Assembly (NCBI GenBank): GCA_015657535.1
Contig: JADHZB010001092.1
Span: 1-26,720, forward strand
Source: Nephromyces sp. MM_2019
Lineage: Eukaryota; Apicomplexa; Aconoidasida; Nephromycida
Direction of reading: 5' to 3'
Length of the DNA stretch: 26,720 bases
The notes beneath the pieces are model-generated. The model did no database searches. It was not told where the DNA came from and worked only from the letters and a program-made list of their open reading frames with translations. A program made the translations under genes and the position numbers. Below, in pieces: positions 1 to 12,200 of this stretch. The first letter of the stretch is position 1; every line of letters starts with the position of its first letter.

Positions 1-59
1 TAACAACCCACCCCCCAACCGCTTTCACCACCCCCCAATCTCTTGCACAACCCTATTGC

Positions 60-241
60 TTAGCTCTTCCCCCTAAATCTGAAGAAGCGCTTAAACCTCT
101 CGTTCACTGCCTGAAACTTTGCTTTCGATCGCCTGTCTAAGCCTGCAAAGACTGCCTGCTTCATTGAGTCATCAAGAGCTTCTAAGATAGGATGAAGCCC
201 CTCAGATAACACCTTGAAGACGCGATTCCAGGCCTCTTCTT
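60..241 (-). CDS. URB2: URB2-like gene, last exon (C-terminus and stop)
   Basis: Encodes EEAWNRVFKVLSEG...LHPILEALDD...FKRFFRFRGKS, then TAA at 60-62. This is the most diagnostic part of the gene for the Urb2 family: a Leu/Ile helix, a Leu-Asp pair, then an aromatic and basic tail at the very C-terminus. The acceptor reads CACACACAG followed by AAGAAGAGG. Two leading bases complete the codon left by exon 815-993. Reading on to the right past 241 is also open, but that is intronic CA sequence. Confidence 0.75.
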
Positions 242-3200
242 CTGTGTGTGCGTGAAGACGGGAAGGTGTGCGTGGGTGACGACGGGAAGGTGTGTGTGGG
301 TCAAGACGGGAGGTTTTGTGTGCTATGGGAGGCACAGGGGGGTTGATAGGCAATGAAGACTGGTGACTTAAACGAGAGGTTAAAGGGGGGGGATCTGGTG
401 GAATGGTGGGGGATGTTGAGAGCCCTCGAAACTAGTGCGTGCAATGAACGCAAACACACGAATCATACTGTAGAGGGTAAGTTGGGGGCACATACACAGA
501 TATACATGAAGATACGCACACATGCTAGGACACGCACGCAACCACATCTAAATGCACGAACACCCATACACACACACACGCATACAAACACACACACACA
601 TAACCACATCCACTAATTCAAGCACATAACCACATAAAAATGCACGCACATCCATACCCATACACACACAGATAAATTCGCATACTGATGCCTGGAGACA
701 AACGCATTCCAACTCACACTAGCACACGCACTAGTATACACGCTCTCGTATACTATCCCACATACACAAGAGCATATCATTAGTGATAACTTTAAGCAAA
801 CACTTAAAACTTACCAGCATCTGCAGCTAGAGTGCTACCATGATATCGCCTGGCAGCTGTGTGTGTGTGTGTAATGAACGCAATGCTTTCGGAGAGTATA
901 TAAGCTACCTGCCGCTTCGTCGCAGCCTGTCTGTCAGGCAGCACCAGTGAAGCCCACAACCTGCAAAGGCTTTTAGCAATTCCTACAGCAAACCTGCAAG
1001 TAACAGAGGGTGTGTGTGGGGTGGTTTGTGGGAGTGTGTGTGTTAGAGGGTGTGGCAGTGTGTGTGGCAGTGTGTATGGGAGTGTGTGTGATAGTGTGCG
1101 TGGGAGTGTGTGGGAGTGGGTATGTAGAAGGATGCTTTCATTGAAAAGCTATTCGCTGTACATTTACCTCAGTGAAACGTTTGCTTCTCCACAAATTGCA
1201 GGATTTACAGCTTGCTGGAAGTGTGTGAAGGCTTAAGAAGAAGAGTATAGATCACTCGCAACGCAGGAACTTCGGAAGATGCTCATGTTCATCATACAAT
1301 GGTGGGAATCCAATGCAAACAAACATACAGATACACACACACGCATACACACACACACACGCACAATTACCTTGCTGAAGGCATATAAGCCAAGGTCTCC
1401 AGTAAGTTATGAAGAGAGTTTTGTATGCTGTGCATACGCACAATCCACGTGTTTTGCTTCTTCTTCCTTGTGTATACATTCGAGAAGGTCCGAGGGTCTG
1501 AAGAACAGAAGAAGACCTCACCTTTTCGGCAATCAAATGGTGTACATACACCTAGGCACAGACGCATACAGATACGTACAGAAAGGCAGGCACATACACA
1601 GACGCACACACACATATCCCTAAAGAAGATGAACAAACCCTCATTTTCTCATTACTTACCAGGTTTCAAGACTGTGTGTAGAATGTAGTAGCCTGACATG
1701 ATGTAGATATTGCTTTCGAGTAGGAAGAAATCACAGTAAAACTTCAAGGTATCTGCAGAAACTATGCGCATCATCAGCTGGCTGGGTGTGAAACAGTTGG
1801 AAAGACTGTAAAAAGAGAAGAAGTAGAAGCGATTAGAGTAAGGAAATATCAAGAAGATGAAGAAGAAGAGGAACAATACGAAGAAGAAGAGAATCTCAAG
1901 AAGAAAATGAAGAAGAGGAAAAAAACAAAGGATGAAGTAGAAAGCCCTACTGCCTAATGAAGCAGAGGGCTTTGTGTGTTGCAACACACACATCTTCAAC
2001 CAAAAGCCTCTCACCTCTTCAAGGAGATCTCCGTCGTAGTTTCTGCAACTTCAATAAGCAACGCACACACCTCTGCCTCTAAGATCTTGCCTGCACAAGA
2101 GATTGTTTAAGAGCACCTTGAAAAGCTGCTGAAGAAACTGAGGTAGCAGCCTTAAACTATAACCCCCCCGAGACGGCTTTGTAAGCCTAGCCCCCCATGA
2201 AAAGATACACCCCTTAAATCACACTAGAAAGATACCCCCCCAATCAAACCCTATACTCACCCTTTAAACCAAACCATTTCCCTCCCCCACAATTTCCCCT
2301 ATATCATCAAACCCCCCATCACCCCCCACCAACTCCCCCATCTCACTATACCTCCAAACTTTCGCCACCCCCCACAACACTCCTGATAAAGCTGTGTGCA
2401 GCAGTTTGCTAGTCGAGACACACCGAGAGTTGAGTAACGATGAAGGAGGCAGACTTTTCGAAGTTCTTCAACCACCTCCACTGCAGATGATGAGGTGAGA
2501 TTTTCCATCCTTCTTCTCAAAGAGAGGCTAAAACCCACCAAATTCTCACATAAGATCTTTGCTGACTTCAGTGCAGTTATCCAGGTAGCTATATGGGGGT
2601 AGTATGCTGTGTACGTGTGTGTGTGTGGGGAATGGTGCAGCTCTGAGCTTGTTCGATAGGATGACAGGAGGAGGAAAGCCAAGTCTAAAGCATTCACTGA
2701 GGGTAGCCTAGAGGAAAGAGAAGTTATCGCTAAGAGCGGTGGGAGGGGGAAGGAAGGGTGGGGAGTTGTGCTTGTTTTGATGCTTTACTTGGAGATGAAG
2801 GGTTTTGCAGTGAAAAGGGTGTGTATGTGTGTGTGCGTGGGTTGGTGTCTGTGTGCGTGGGTTGGTGTGTGTGTGCGTGGGTTGGTGTGTGTGTGCGTGG
2901 GTTGGTGTGTGTGTGCGTGGGTTGGTGTCTGTGTGTGTGGGTTGGTGTGTGTATGCGTGGGTTGGTGTGTGTGTGTGTGTGCGTGGGCATGTGTGTCGGT
3001 GGGTGCGTGTGTGGGCTTGGGTATGTGTTTTGGTATACATCATTTTGAACAATCGACACACAAGGAGCATACGCACGCGTCTAAATCATAGCATACAAAA
3101 TTTTGATGTGTGTGTGAACATTTAAAAGTCATGGAAAAGGGTAAGAACGATATGTGTGTGTTTTTTTATGTCCTCTTATGCATCTCTATCTGCTTGAATC

Positions 3201-6200
3201 AAGCTCTTTTATAGCACCTCAGAAAGTTGACTCCTATGGAGATACACACACTCCTAACAGAGCCATTTTGATGCACACACACACGCCCAGGAGAGCCACT
3301 AAGATAGACACACACACACGCACAGGAGATCCGCTAAGATAGACACACACACACCCAGGGGAGCCGCTAAGAGACACACACACACACACACACTGAATAT
3401 ACCTTGGAATACAACCTACCAGTTAATGATGAACTTCTGATCCGTCCCCAATCCAGTAGGGAATTCTGAGATACTCAGCGATAGTGTGTTAAGCACCGTA
3501 TGGAAGAAAGGAAGATGAAGATTCCTCAGAAACCCCCTCCAGTGCCTGAAGTTGAAAAGAAGGTGTGTGGGGGGGGTGAAAGATGGAAGCTTTTGATCGG
3601 GTGGGGGAGAAGCAGATAGCCTCCACACAAGCTGGGTGGTTAAAAGGAAGTTGCGATTGGTAATAGGAGGGGGGTGTCCTATAGGGGGGAAGGTACATCT
3701 TATAAAGGGGGGTAGGGGGGGTTTTGTAATCGGGGTTGCGGGTGTTACATACTAGGTGGGGGGTGTTACATACTAGGTGGGGGGTGTTACATACTAGGTG
3801 GGGGGTGTTACATACTAGGTGGGGGGTGTTACATACTAGGTGGGGGGCATCTTATACTGGGTTCTGTGGGTTTTAAAATGGGTGGGGGGCTCTTCATTAC
3901 AGGTGGGGAGGGGTATATCCCACTTGCAAGGATGGAGGGTACTCTATAAAAGTTGAGGAGGGTGAGGCTTCTACACGACGCAGAGAAGGCTACAGCCTAG
4001 TTCAGAAGGAAAGAAAGCTAAATTCGGCAGGATCAAAGGGTTTAGGGTTTCAAAGAGGTGAGGTGAGGTGAATCATCTATAGTGAGATTCCCCAAGAGAC
4101 TAAAACTTATCAAGAAACTACTCCGCAATGAAGTTGAGAAGCTCAAATGATGTAGCATTCTATAGCAGGAAAGAATAAAGAAAGACAAAGGCGAAAACGT
4201 TAAAAAAAGACGGGTAAAAAGACACACACACCGCCTCATATCCACACACATTCACATATTCGCACACACATACCCACACCCACCTATATATTCATACAAC
4301 CACACGCAAACCCATCCATATATCCATAAATCCACCCACACACAACCATGAAGTCACCCACCAACACATTCCAACATAGCTCTCCATACACACACCTCAG
4401 CACCCCAAACAATCCACCCCCCCAGCCCACACACACCCCAAACTCCCAACTCCTCCTACTCCCAGCCCTCCCCCTCCATACATACACACACCCTACCTTT
4501 TTATAGTATCCCTAGCCTTAATAACAGCTCTTCCTTTCATATAGAGGCTAGCAGCCTGATCATCCAGCAAGCTCTCAAAGCCTCCAACCTGAGGGAATCC
4601 CAACGCCCCCCACGGAGCACACACATCTCCTAGCAGTGGAGAATCCTCACTGAAGCTGCTCGATAGAAGCAGCAACATTGCCCTAGTGTATTCAGCGATT
4701 ATAGCATGAGAGTCAGTCTTTACACACACACCATAGCTTTCAGGATTTCCTTTTTGGTTTGCCACACACACACGCTTTGCAGCTTCGTTTTCTCTCCAAG
4801 CTCCTCCTTGAGCCTTGCCTAGGTCTTTGAGGGCATCACGCACACAGACATCCCCAGAAGCCTCAGCTTCTCGAGCATCATCTCCAAGTGCACTACACAC
4901 ACACACCGGTAGAAGATGCCTCAAAAGCCCTGCCGTCTCTACTAGGCTAGTGTATACCAAAGGGAGGATCTTCACCGTCAAAGATTCTTCATAGACCTGG
5001 AAGAGCTTGTAGTAAAGAAGAACTAAGTTAGAGTAGTATGTGACTATAGAAGTGATGGTGTGTGTGGGGGGAGGGGGGGAAGAAGTATGAAGAGGAGGAT
5101 GAGGAGAAGCAGAAGGAAGAGGAGATGAAGATGATGAAGAAGAACTACCAGAAAGAGAAGAAGTGGAAAAACCCAAAGATCTATCTCTAGGAGTATCCCT
5201 AGATGCAGCCTTTAACTCATCTGACTCTATTGATAGGAGAGGATCTATCCTCAGCACTTCACCACCTGAGTGTATGTACAGGGATGCCACTGCCTCACGA
5301 AGCTTATCATACCCTCCACTACTAAGAATAAGCCAAGAGAGCCGACATGCTGAGAAAGAGACTAGCATGCCTAAGCGATTAGCTAGAAATATCGAGTTTT
5401 CAAGAGAAAAGCCTTCAAGCTCATAATCTTGCGCGTGTGTGCGACAACTTTCGCTGGAAATCGCTCCACTATAGCTCCTTCTACCACTCTCAGTGATACT
5501 CTGAAAAGATGCTAACATACACAATAAACTCTGCAGAGAGCACAAAAAGTCATGAAACTCCTCGGCAATCTCCTTCTTCCCAAAAGCATCATTGAATAGC
5601 CAAACCCATGAAAGTTCTTTCCCTTCAGCTGCAGAGATAACACGAGAAAAAGAGGAGGAAGAGGAAGAAGTAACTGCAAACAACTCACTATGCCTTAGCA
5701 AGCAGCGATAGAATTGAAGAGGGTAACACACACCGAGATAAGCTTCCCTCAAAATCTCTTCCTCTTTGGCTTTGAAGCTGCCGATTGAGCGAGATGATTG
5801 AGAGCTAATGGTTTTATTGCAGTCTTGAAAGAGTGGGTGCCTAGCCAAGTTAGGGGAATCTCCGAGATTACACACACCCCCCACATCATGCACACCCCCC
5901 ACTTCCCCTGAAACTTTTCTTCGCTTTCCACCCTTTAAAGGCTTTCCACCCTGCTCTTCCCGCTTCTTATCAGCCTCTAAAGGCTCCAACTTCTGCCTCT
6001 TCTTCTCACCATTAATTGGGAGGTAAAAAGCACCTTTATGTGCTCTTTTCGCAGAGGATATGGAGAGTATGAGCTTAGAAAGAGCTTCAGGAAACTTCAG
6101 CATCAAGGAGCTGATTAGAGTAGTGCAGCTATCTGGAGAAATCATCTTCAAATCTGCATATAAGTCGCTTCCATTCTTCGCTGTACCCTCTCTGTGAAAA

Positions 6201-9200
6201 TCGTGTGTGCGACTCTCAAATCCCAGTTCAAGGGGGGGGAAAAACCCTCCATTCAGGCGTGATTTCACAGAGACTGTCATCCTCACCCCCAGAAGCAGCA
6301 GATCCATGAAGGTATCTACAAGTGAAACCAAAGAGTTTCCGCTAAAACATCGTGAAGATGAAGAAAAAGATGAAAATAGCTTCAAAGGAGAAGAAGCAGG
6401 AGGAGGAAGAGAAGGGGGGGGGAGAACAGCAGTTCCACCACCAACCCCACTACGGCCCAGAAGAGAAGAATCTTCCCAGCCTCCCTCCTCTCTACCTTCA
6501 CAGGTGGTCGAAGAGTGAAGAAAACCATCAATACCGGCCTGAAGTATAAGGGCTAACCGCAACACACAGCTGAGCTGAAGAAGAGACATTGATTGAGGCT
6601 CGCATCCTGCATCGGCTACCTCTCTCTCTCGTGTGCGTAACTCGGAATCAATCGCAGCTAAGAGAGAAGAAGAAGGAGGAGGAAAAAGATGAAGAGAATC
6701 ATTACGAGAAGAGGAACACACAGCATTGAAAAGCTTGTGATTCTTCACAGGATCACCTAAGCCTAGTGAAGATACATTGTGAGCTGATGAATCCCCACGC
6801 ATACTCTCCTTATCGTTCTTCTTGCTCTTCTCCTTGTTCTTGCTTGTATCACTTTTCTGGCTCTTCTCACTCTTCTGGCTCTTCTCGCTCTTCTCCTTCC
6901 CCCCCGCCACCATCCTCTTCTTGCTAACAGCGAACTCCTCCGATATCTGATGAATCAAAGTCTTCATATTTTCTTCAAAAACTCCACCTTCAATTAGCTT
7001 CTTCTCGTCTTCATCTTTCCACTCCTCACTCAAGCAAAAACTGATGAACTTGTAGGTGAAGAAGTGAGCTACTACCACCCCAAAACATTCAAACTGATGC
7101 CAAATAGAGGAAGAAGAGGATGAGAAGCTTCGCTGGTTAGCTGCTGCATCAGATCTGCTCCTTCTCTGCCCTAAAGAGCTGTCTTCAGAGCCAAAAACTG
7201 AAGACTCAAGCTGTGGGTGCCGTGTCTGAGAAGCATGTGCCTGCTCGTAACGCACACTGCCTTTGAAGCTAGAGACAGAGTAGACTGAGCTACTCAACTT
7301 ATCTAGAAGCTTCTTCATACAAGCACTGATCTCTGAGAGGATGTCAAGCCCATTCGTAAGCTTTGCTAAGCCTGTTTCTGCTGTGTTCTGCACATTAGCA
7401 TCTTCCGATTGAGATGATAGAGGATGGAGGAAACTAGTATATTGATGAAGATCAGCGCACAGAGATGCTATCATTTCATACACTGATGCTAGAGTGCTAA
7501 CACACTCCCAAATCGCACACACAAGCGAAACCTGCATCAAAGTATCTAGTGTGTTAAGATAAAAACCCGAGAAACCCTCCAAAACTACTCTGATAAAGCT
7601 TTTTAAGGAGCCAAACACATTCAACCACTCCTGAAGAAGAGCAGGAACACACACACATACACACACACCAGCGGGAGAGAGCTCTTCAGAGAGTGGTAAG
7701 TTTTCGATATGTAAAGGTGCATGTGACTGAAACACAAGCGAACTATCACCAGCTCCCTGGTAAGGGTGTGTGATGTGTTGCTCCCTGGAAGAGCCCAGGG
7801 GGTTCTCCAAGTCGCTCTTCAATGACAGCTTAGAGAGACAGGAATTGCGAGCAACAGCCGAAGATTTCGCGCACACCGATTCGCTGGTAAGGCCAGATCC
7901 TCCCTCTAGCAGAGTTTTGGTAGCTTTTAAGAGAGCTTTACTGTAGTGCCTTAACAGGTAAGTCATACGACTCGCTAAGAAAGGCTGGAGAAGGGATACA
8001 CACAGAAAATGGTGAGGTATTTCATATAAGAAAGGGTGAGTCCAAAAGGGTATGAAGGGAAACACCTAAAAACACACAGATATATCTAGAAAGAGCAGGA
8101 AAACTACATACAAAAAGGCTGGATAAACTTTAAGGTAGCTATGGAGAATATGTGCATGAAAAATGGCACACACACAGGGATATACTGGGCTGATAAGCAC
8201 AGAGAGTCGAGAGAGGAAATAGATGGAAAAAGCTGCGACATACACATAACAAGAGCTGCTAAACATGGAAAAAGCTCCCACACACACACACAAAATCACC
8301 CATATTCCCACACGCACAACTTACACTCAGAAAAACTTTCACACTCACACAAACTTCTACACTCACACAAACTTCCACATTCACAAATTTCTGCACTCAC
8401 ACAAACTTCTACACGCACACAAACTTTCTTACACATACCCATACCTCCCTACACTGTCACCACTACGCATAGAATAATCCTACCATCCACACACAAGGCT
8501 AACTCAAATACGACATCCACAAGGCCTACCACTCGAGACAGCACACAAATCTACCTGCAAAGGCCTGCACTCGCAAAGTTCTTCCTTCATATACTCAAAA
8601 GGTAAAAACCCGCATTCTCTTGCACACAACAAGAGATTCTCTCCTTCTCTTCTTCCCACACACACAGGCATATCAGCTCTGAAGCCTTCCTCCTCTTCAA
8701 AAGAAAAAAACTGTGGGAGTAAACTCTCCGTGAGCTCCTCAAACAAGGCTTTTTTGCTGAGTAAAACGTTAATTTGTCTCTCCTCTTCTTCTAGGCTTGA
8801 AACCGCACACATACACTCCTCCTTGCTACTGAGAAGCACTTCTTCAGCCTTATCAACGACCTCTACTAGAGTCATGATAAATGGACCGATTATGCAGCAG
8901 TTAGAGCCCCTCATGAGGATGGAATGATCACGCACACGGGCAGAACTGAGCTTATCATCTAGGCAGCCTGATTTAGAGAAAGAGCGGGTATCCACAAACA
9001 TACATGCCCCTGTGCTGTAGCTACTAGGATCTCTTCCATCTACTATAGTGCCTGCAGCAGCTTGAGCATATTTAGCCCTTATAGGCTCTAATCTGGCAAG
9101 CACACAGCCTTCACTTGCGTGTGTGTTATACTGTGAAGATTCAGTATAGATTTCAGGAGCAGCATCTTCTCTACAGAGACGATGTAGAGTAAATAAGAGC

Positions 9201-12200
9201 CTAGTGTCTTTGCAAAACCTCCACAATAGATGGTAGGCTAAGAGGGGGTAGCTAGGGTTCTTGCTAAGGGGGGTATTCACTGTAGAAAGAGAGATAGGGA
9301 GATGTGTGTGCTTGAGGTGATTAAGATTTGTGGGTGAGATGTGTGCGTGTGTGATTTGTATGTGAGATGCATATGTGTGAGATGTGTGTGTGTGAGATGT
9401 GTGTGTGTGAGATGTGTGTGTGTGTGATTTGTATGTGAGATGCATATGTGTGAGATGTGTGTGTGTGAGATGTGTGTGTATGTGATTTGTATGTGAGATG
9501 CATATGTGTGAGATGCATATGTGTGAGATGCATATGTGTGAGATGTGTGTGTGTGAGATGCATATGTGTGAGATGCATATGTGTGAGATGCATATGTGTG
9601 AGATGTGTGTGTATGTGATTTGTATGTGAGATGCATATGTGTGAGATGTGTGTGTGTGAGATGCATATGTGTGAGATGCATATGTGTGAGATGCATATGT
9701 GTGAGATGCATATGTGTGAGATGCATATGTGTGAGATGTGTGTGTGTGAGATGCATATGTGTGAGATGCATATGTGTGAGATGCATATGTGTGAGATGTG
9801 TGTGTGTGAGATGCATATGTGTGAGATGCATATGTGTGAGATGCATATGTGTGTGTGATGTGTGTGTATGTGAAGAAGCCTGTGATATGCATGTGTGACA
9901 TATGCGTGAGATGTTCTCTGAGATGTGTGCATGAGTTATGTCTGTGTGTGAGGGATGTGTGTCAGATGGTGCGTGTGAGATGGGTCTGTAATGCGAGTGC
10001 GTGAAATTTGTGTAAGATGCTTGCGTGTGATATGGATGTAGATGTGAGATGCTTGCGTTGAGATGTTAGCATAAGATACGTGTGCGTATGACACATACGT
10101 GCTCGTCGCTCATGTGTGTGTGTGAGATGTGTGTGGGTGGGCATGATGGCAGGTGTTGCTGAGTATGTGAGACACGTAGGAAGTGTGCAATATGTGCAGG
10201 AAATGTGTACGTAAAATGTGGGCTCAGGGGCATGCACACACACTTGTGACGTATAATTTTATACGAGGTGCTTGTGTGTGATGCAGGCATATATGTGATT
10301 GCGTGAAGCATTCGTGTAGGTGCCAGAGCATGTATGTGCGCGAGCAATTCAAGCTGGTGTATTTATGGGTGTGCTTTGCTAGTACAAGGAAGAACTCTAT
10401 CTGGTTCTGTTGTGCAGATATATGTTCATAGATGTATGTGTGTGTGCATCTGTTTGTGTAGGTATATGGCTCAAGATAGGAATTTTGTGTGCGAAAGCTC
10501 AAGCTGGTGATATGAGGAAAACTGTGTGCAAATTTACTAGACAAGAAGATGAGATACTCGAACTTCTCAGATACACTGTAGTGTGTGTAAGATTAAAAGG
10601 CTTAACAGCATCCTTTAAATGTTGAAGAGCTTCGTCAAATGGCTAAAAAACGATCAACCAAACCTCAAGGAATGCACATACCCAGGCATAGCACACAAAA
10701 CGCACACACACATACATACACACATATATGTAGATTTGGATAAAGGCATCATCAAAATCCGCACACTTTCTTTACACGACGTATACACACTACGTTTCAG
10801 GGCTCTTTCTGTTCACACACACTCTTTAGAACTCGTTGCTTTCAAAATAGACACACAAACACACTTGAAGACGTATTGCTTTCCAAAATACACACACACA
10901 GACACACAAACAGACCCACTCACACAGACGCAAGCAGACTCACATATACAGACTTATACATAAAGACCTACACACACACACACACATACCCATCCATACA
11001 CAGACCGACACACACACACCCATCCACACCCACACACACACAGACACACAAACAGACCTACACACAACCATCAACACGGAGATCCACACATACACACCCA
11101 CACACATACCTACCCTCATTAGAAGAACTCGCAAATGCACTTAGAAACAGATGGAGCAATGCTTGTGCCTCTATTGAAGACTTGAACGCTGCAAAAACAC
11201 ACTCAAACCCACTGCTTCTACAGGATTCTTCCCCCATTGAAAGCTCATAATTGCCAGATGATTTCTTCTCTTCAACCTCCTTCAATGAGGCTATAAGAGT
11301 AGCCATTCTTAGCTTTGCAGTCTTCATTATACTAGGCAGATTTTGAAGATGAAAGGAGCTGTGTGCGGATGATTTCATAGTATCTTCAAAGGTTAAACCT
11401 CCAAGGAACTGCAGGTAATCAGGCGTCGACCAGGCGAATAGACTCCTAGCGAGATAGGAGAGCTGCAGAGTCAACAAGGAATCGCAGCCACTCGCAAAGG
11501 AGGAGCTTTCATTTTCTCTAAGCGTGTGTGCATGTTTCTTGTTATGTTGTAGGACTGTGTGTTGGTTCTGCTCAGGTTGTTGTACATGTGTGCTGCTCAA
11601 CTTCCCATCCTCCTGGCCGTGTGTTTGACTCCAGCTACCTTGTCTAGAAAGCATATTGGACTCCACACTCTCAGGATCGCGTGTGTGCGTCAAAGAAGAA
11701 AGTGATGCTCTTTCCCCTTCATTCATTTTATGTAGCATTAGACTTCTCAGTGTGTTGCTCAAGTCTGGAGAAGTGTGTCGTAGCCTTCTGTCCTTCTTTA
11801 GTAACTTAAAGAGCTTCTTAACAAAGCCAGAAAGAGGCTCAATCGCCTTCTCTTCAAGGCAAATTCCACTCAGAAAGAACCCCAGTAACAGCTTCACACA
11901 TGCCTTCGAACGCTCCATACCTTCACACACAATCGTAAAGATAACACACACACAAAAGCTCGCCAAAATTTGTGTGTGTGTTATCTCTACAAGTATTTTT
12001 CGGGGGTTGTGCACTAACACACAACACTATACAGCTGAAAATCAAGAAAAATTCAAACATCATGTCAGCCTGCAGACAATTCTATAACCAAGAAAGCTTA
12101 GGAGGCTAAAGCAGCAGTTAAGCCCTCAAAGAGCTGAGGATTGAGCACAACACACACAGATGAAGAAGTAAAGCAAGTGCACGGGTATTTGCTTTTGAAT

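Noticed and set aside
815..856. A separate 42-base exon after a CACACACAG acceptor
   Set aside because: Splicing it to the preceding donor at 908 gives a stop codon; the continuous exon 815-993 keeps frame on both sides.
1252..1496. Alternative minus-strand frame through exon 1371-1497 (reading TLGPSRMYTQGRR)
   Set aside because: The phase left by exon 1660-1805 (one base, G) selects the other frame, which also looks more protein-like and joins correctly to exon 815-993.
4026..4056. GGGTTTAGGGTTT near 4038 as a telomere-type repeat
   Set aside because: Only about one and a half units; the neighbouring GAGGTGAGGTGAGG is a different short repeat, and the site is inside an intron.
8141..8605. 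154-codon Thr/His-rich plus-strand ORF
   Set aside because: CA-repeat derived and antisense to an intron and exon edge of the URB2-like gene.
9605..9898. Cys/Val/Arg-rich plus-strand open frame, and matching Thr/His/Met minus-strand frames to 9932
   Set aside because: Entirely made by the 15-bp repeat, whose period keeps frames open. No start context, splice sites or non-repeat sequence.
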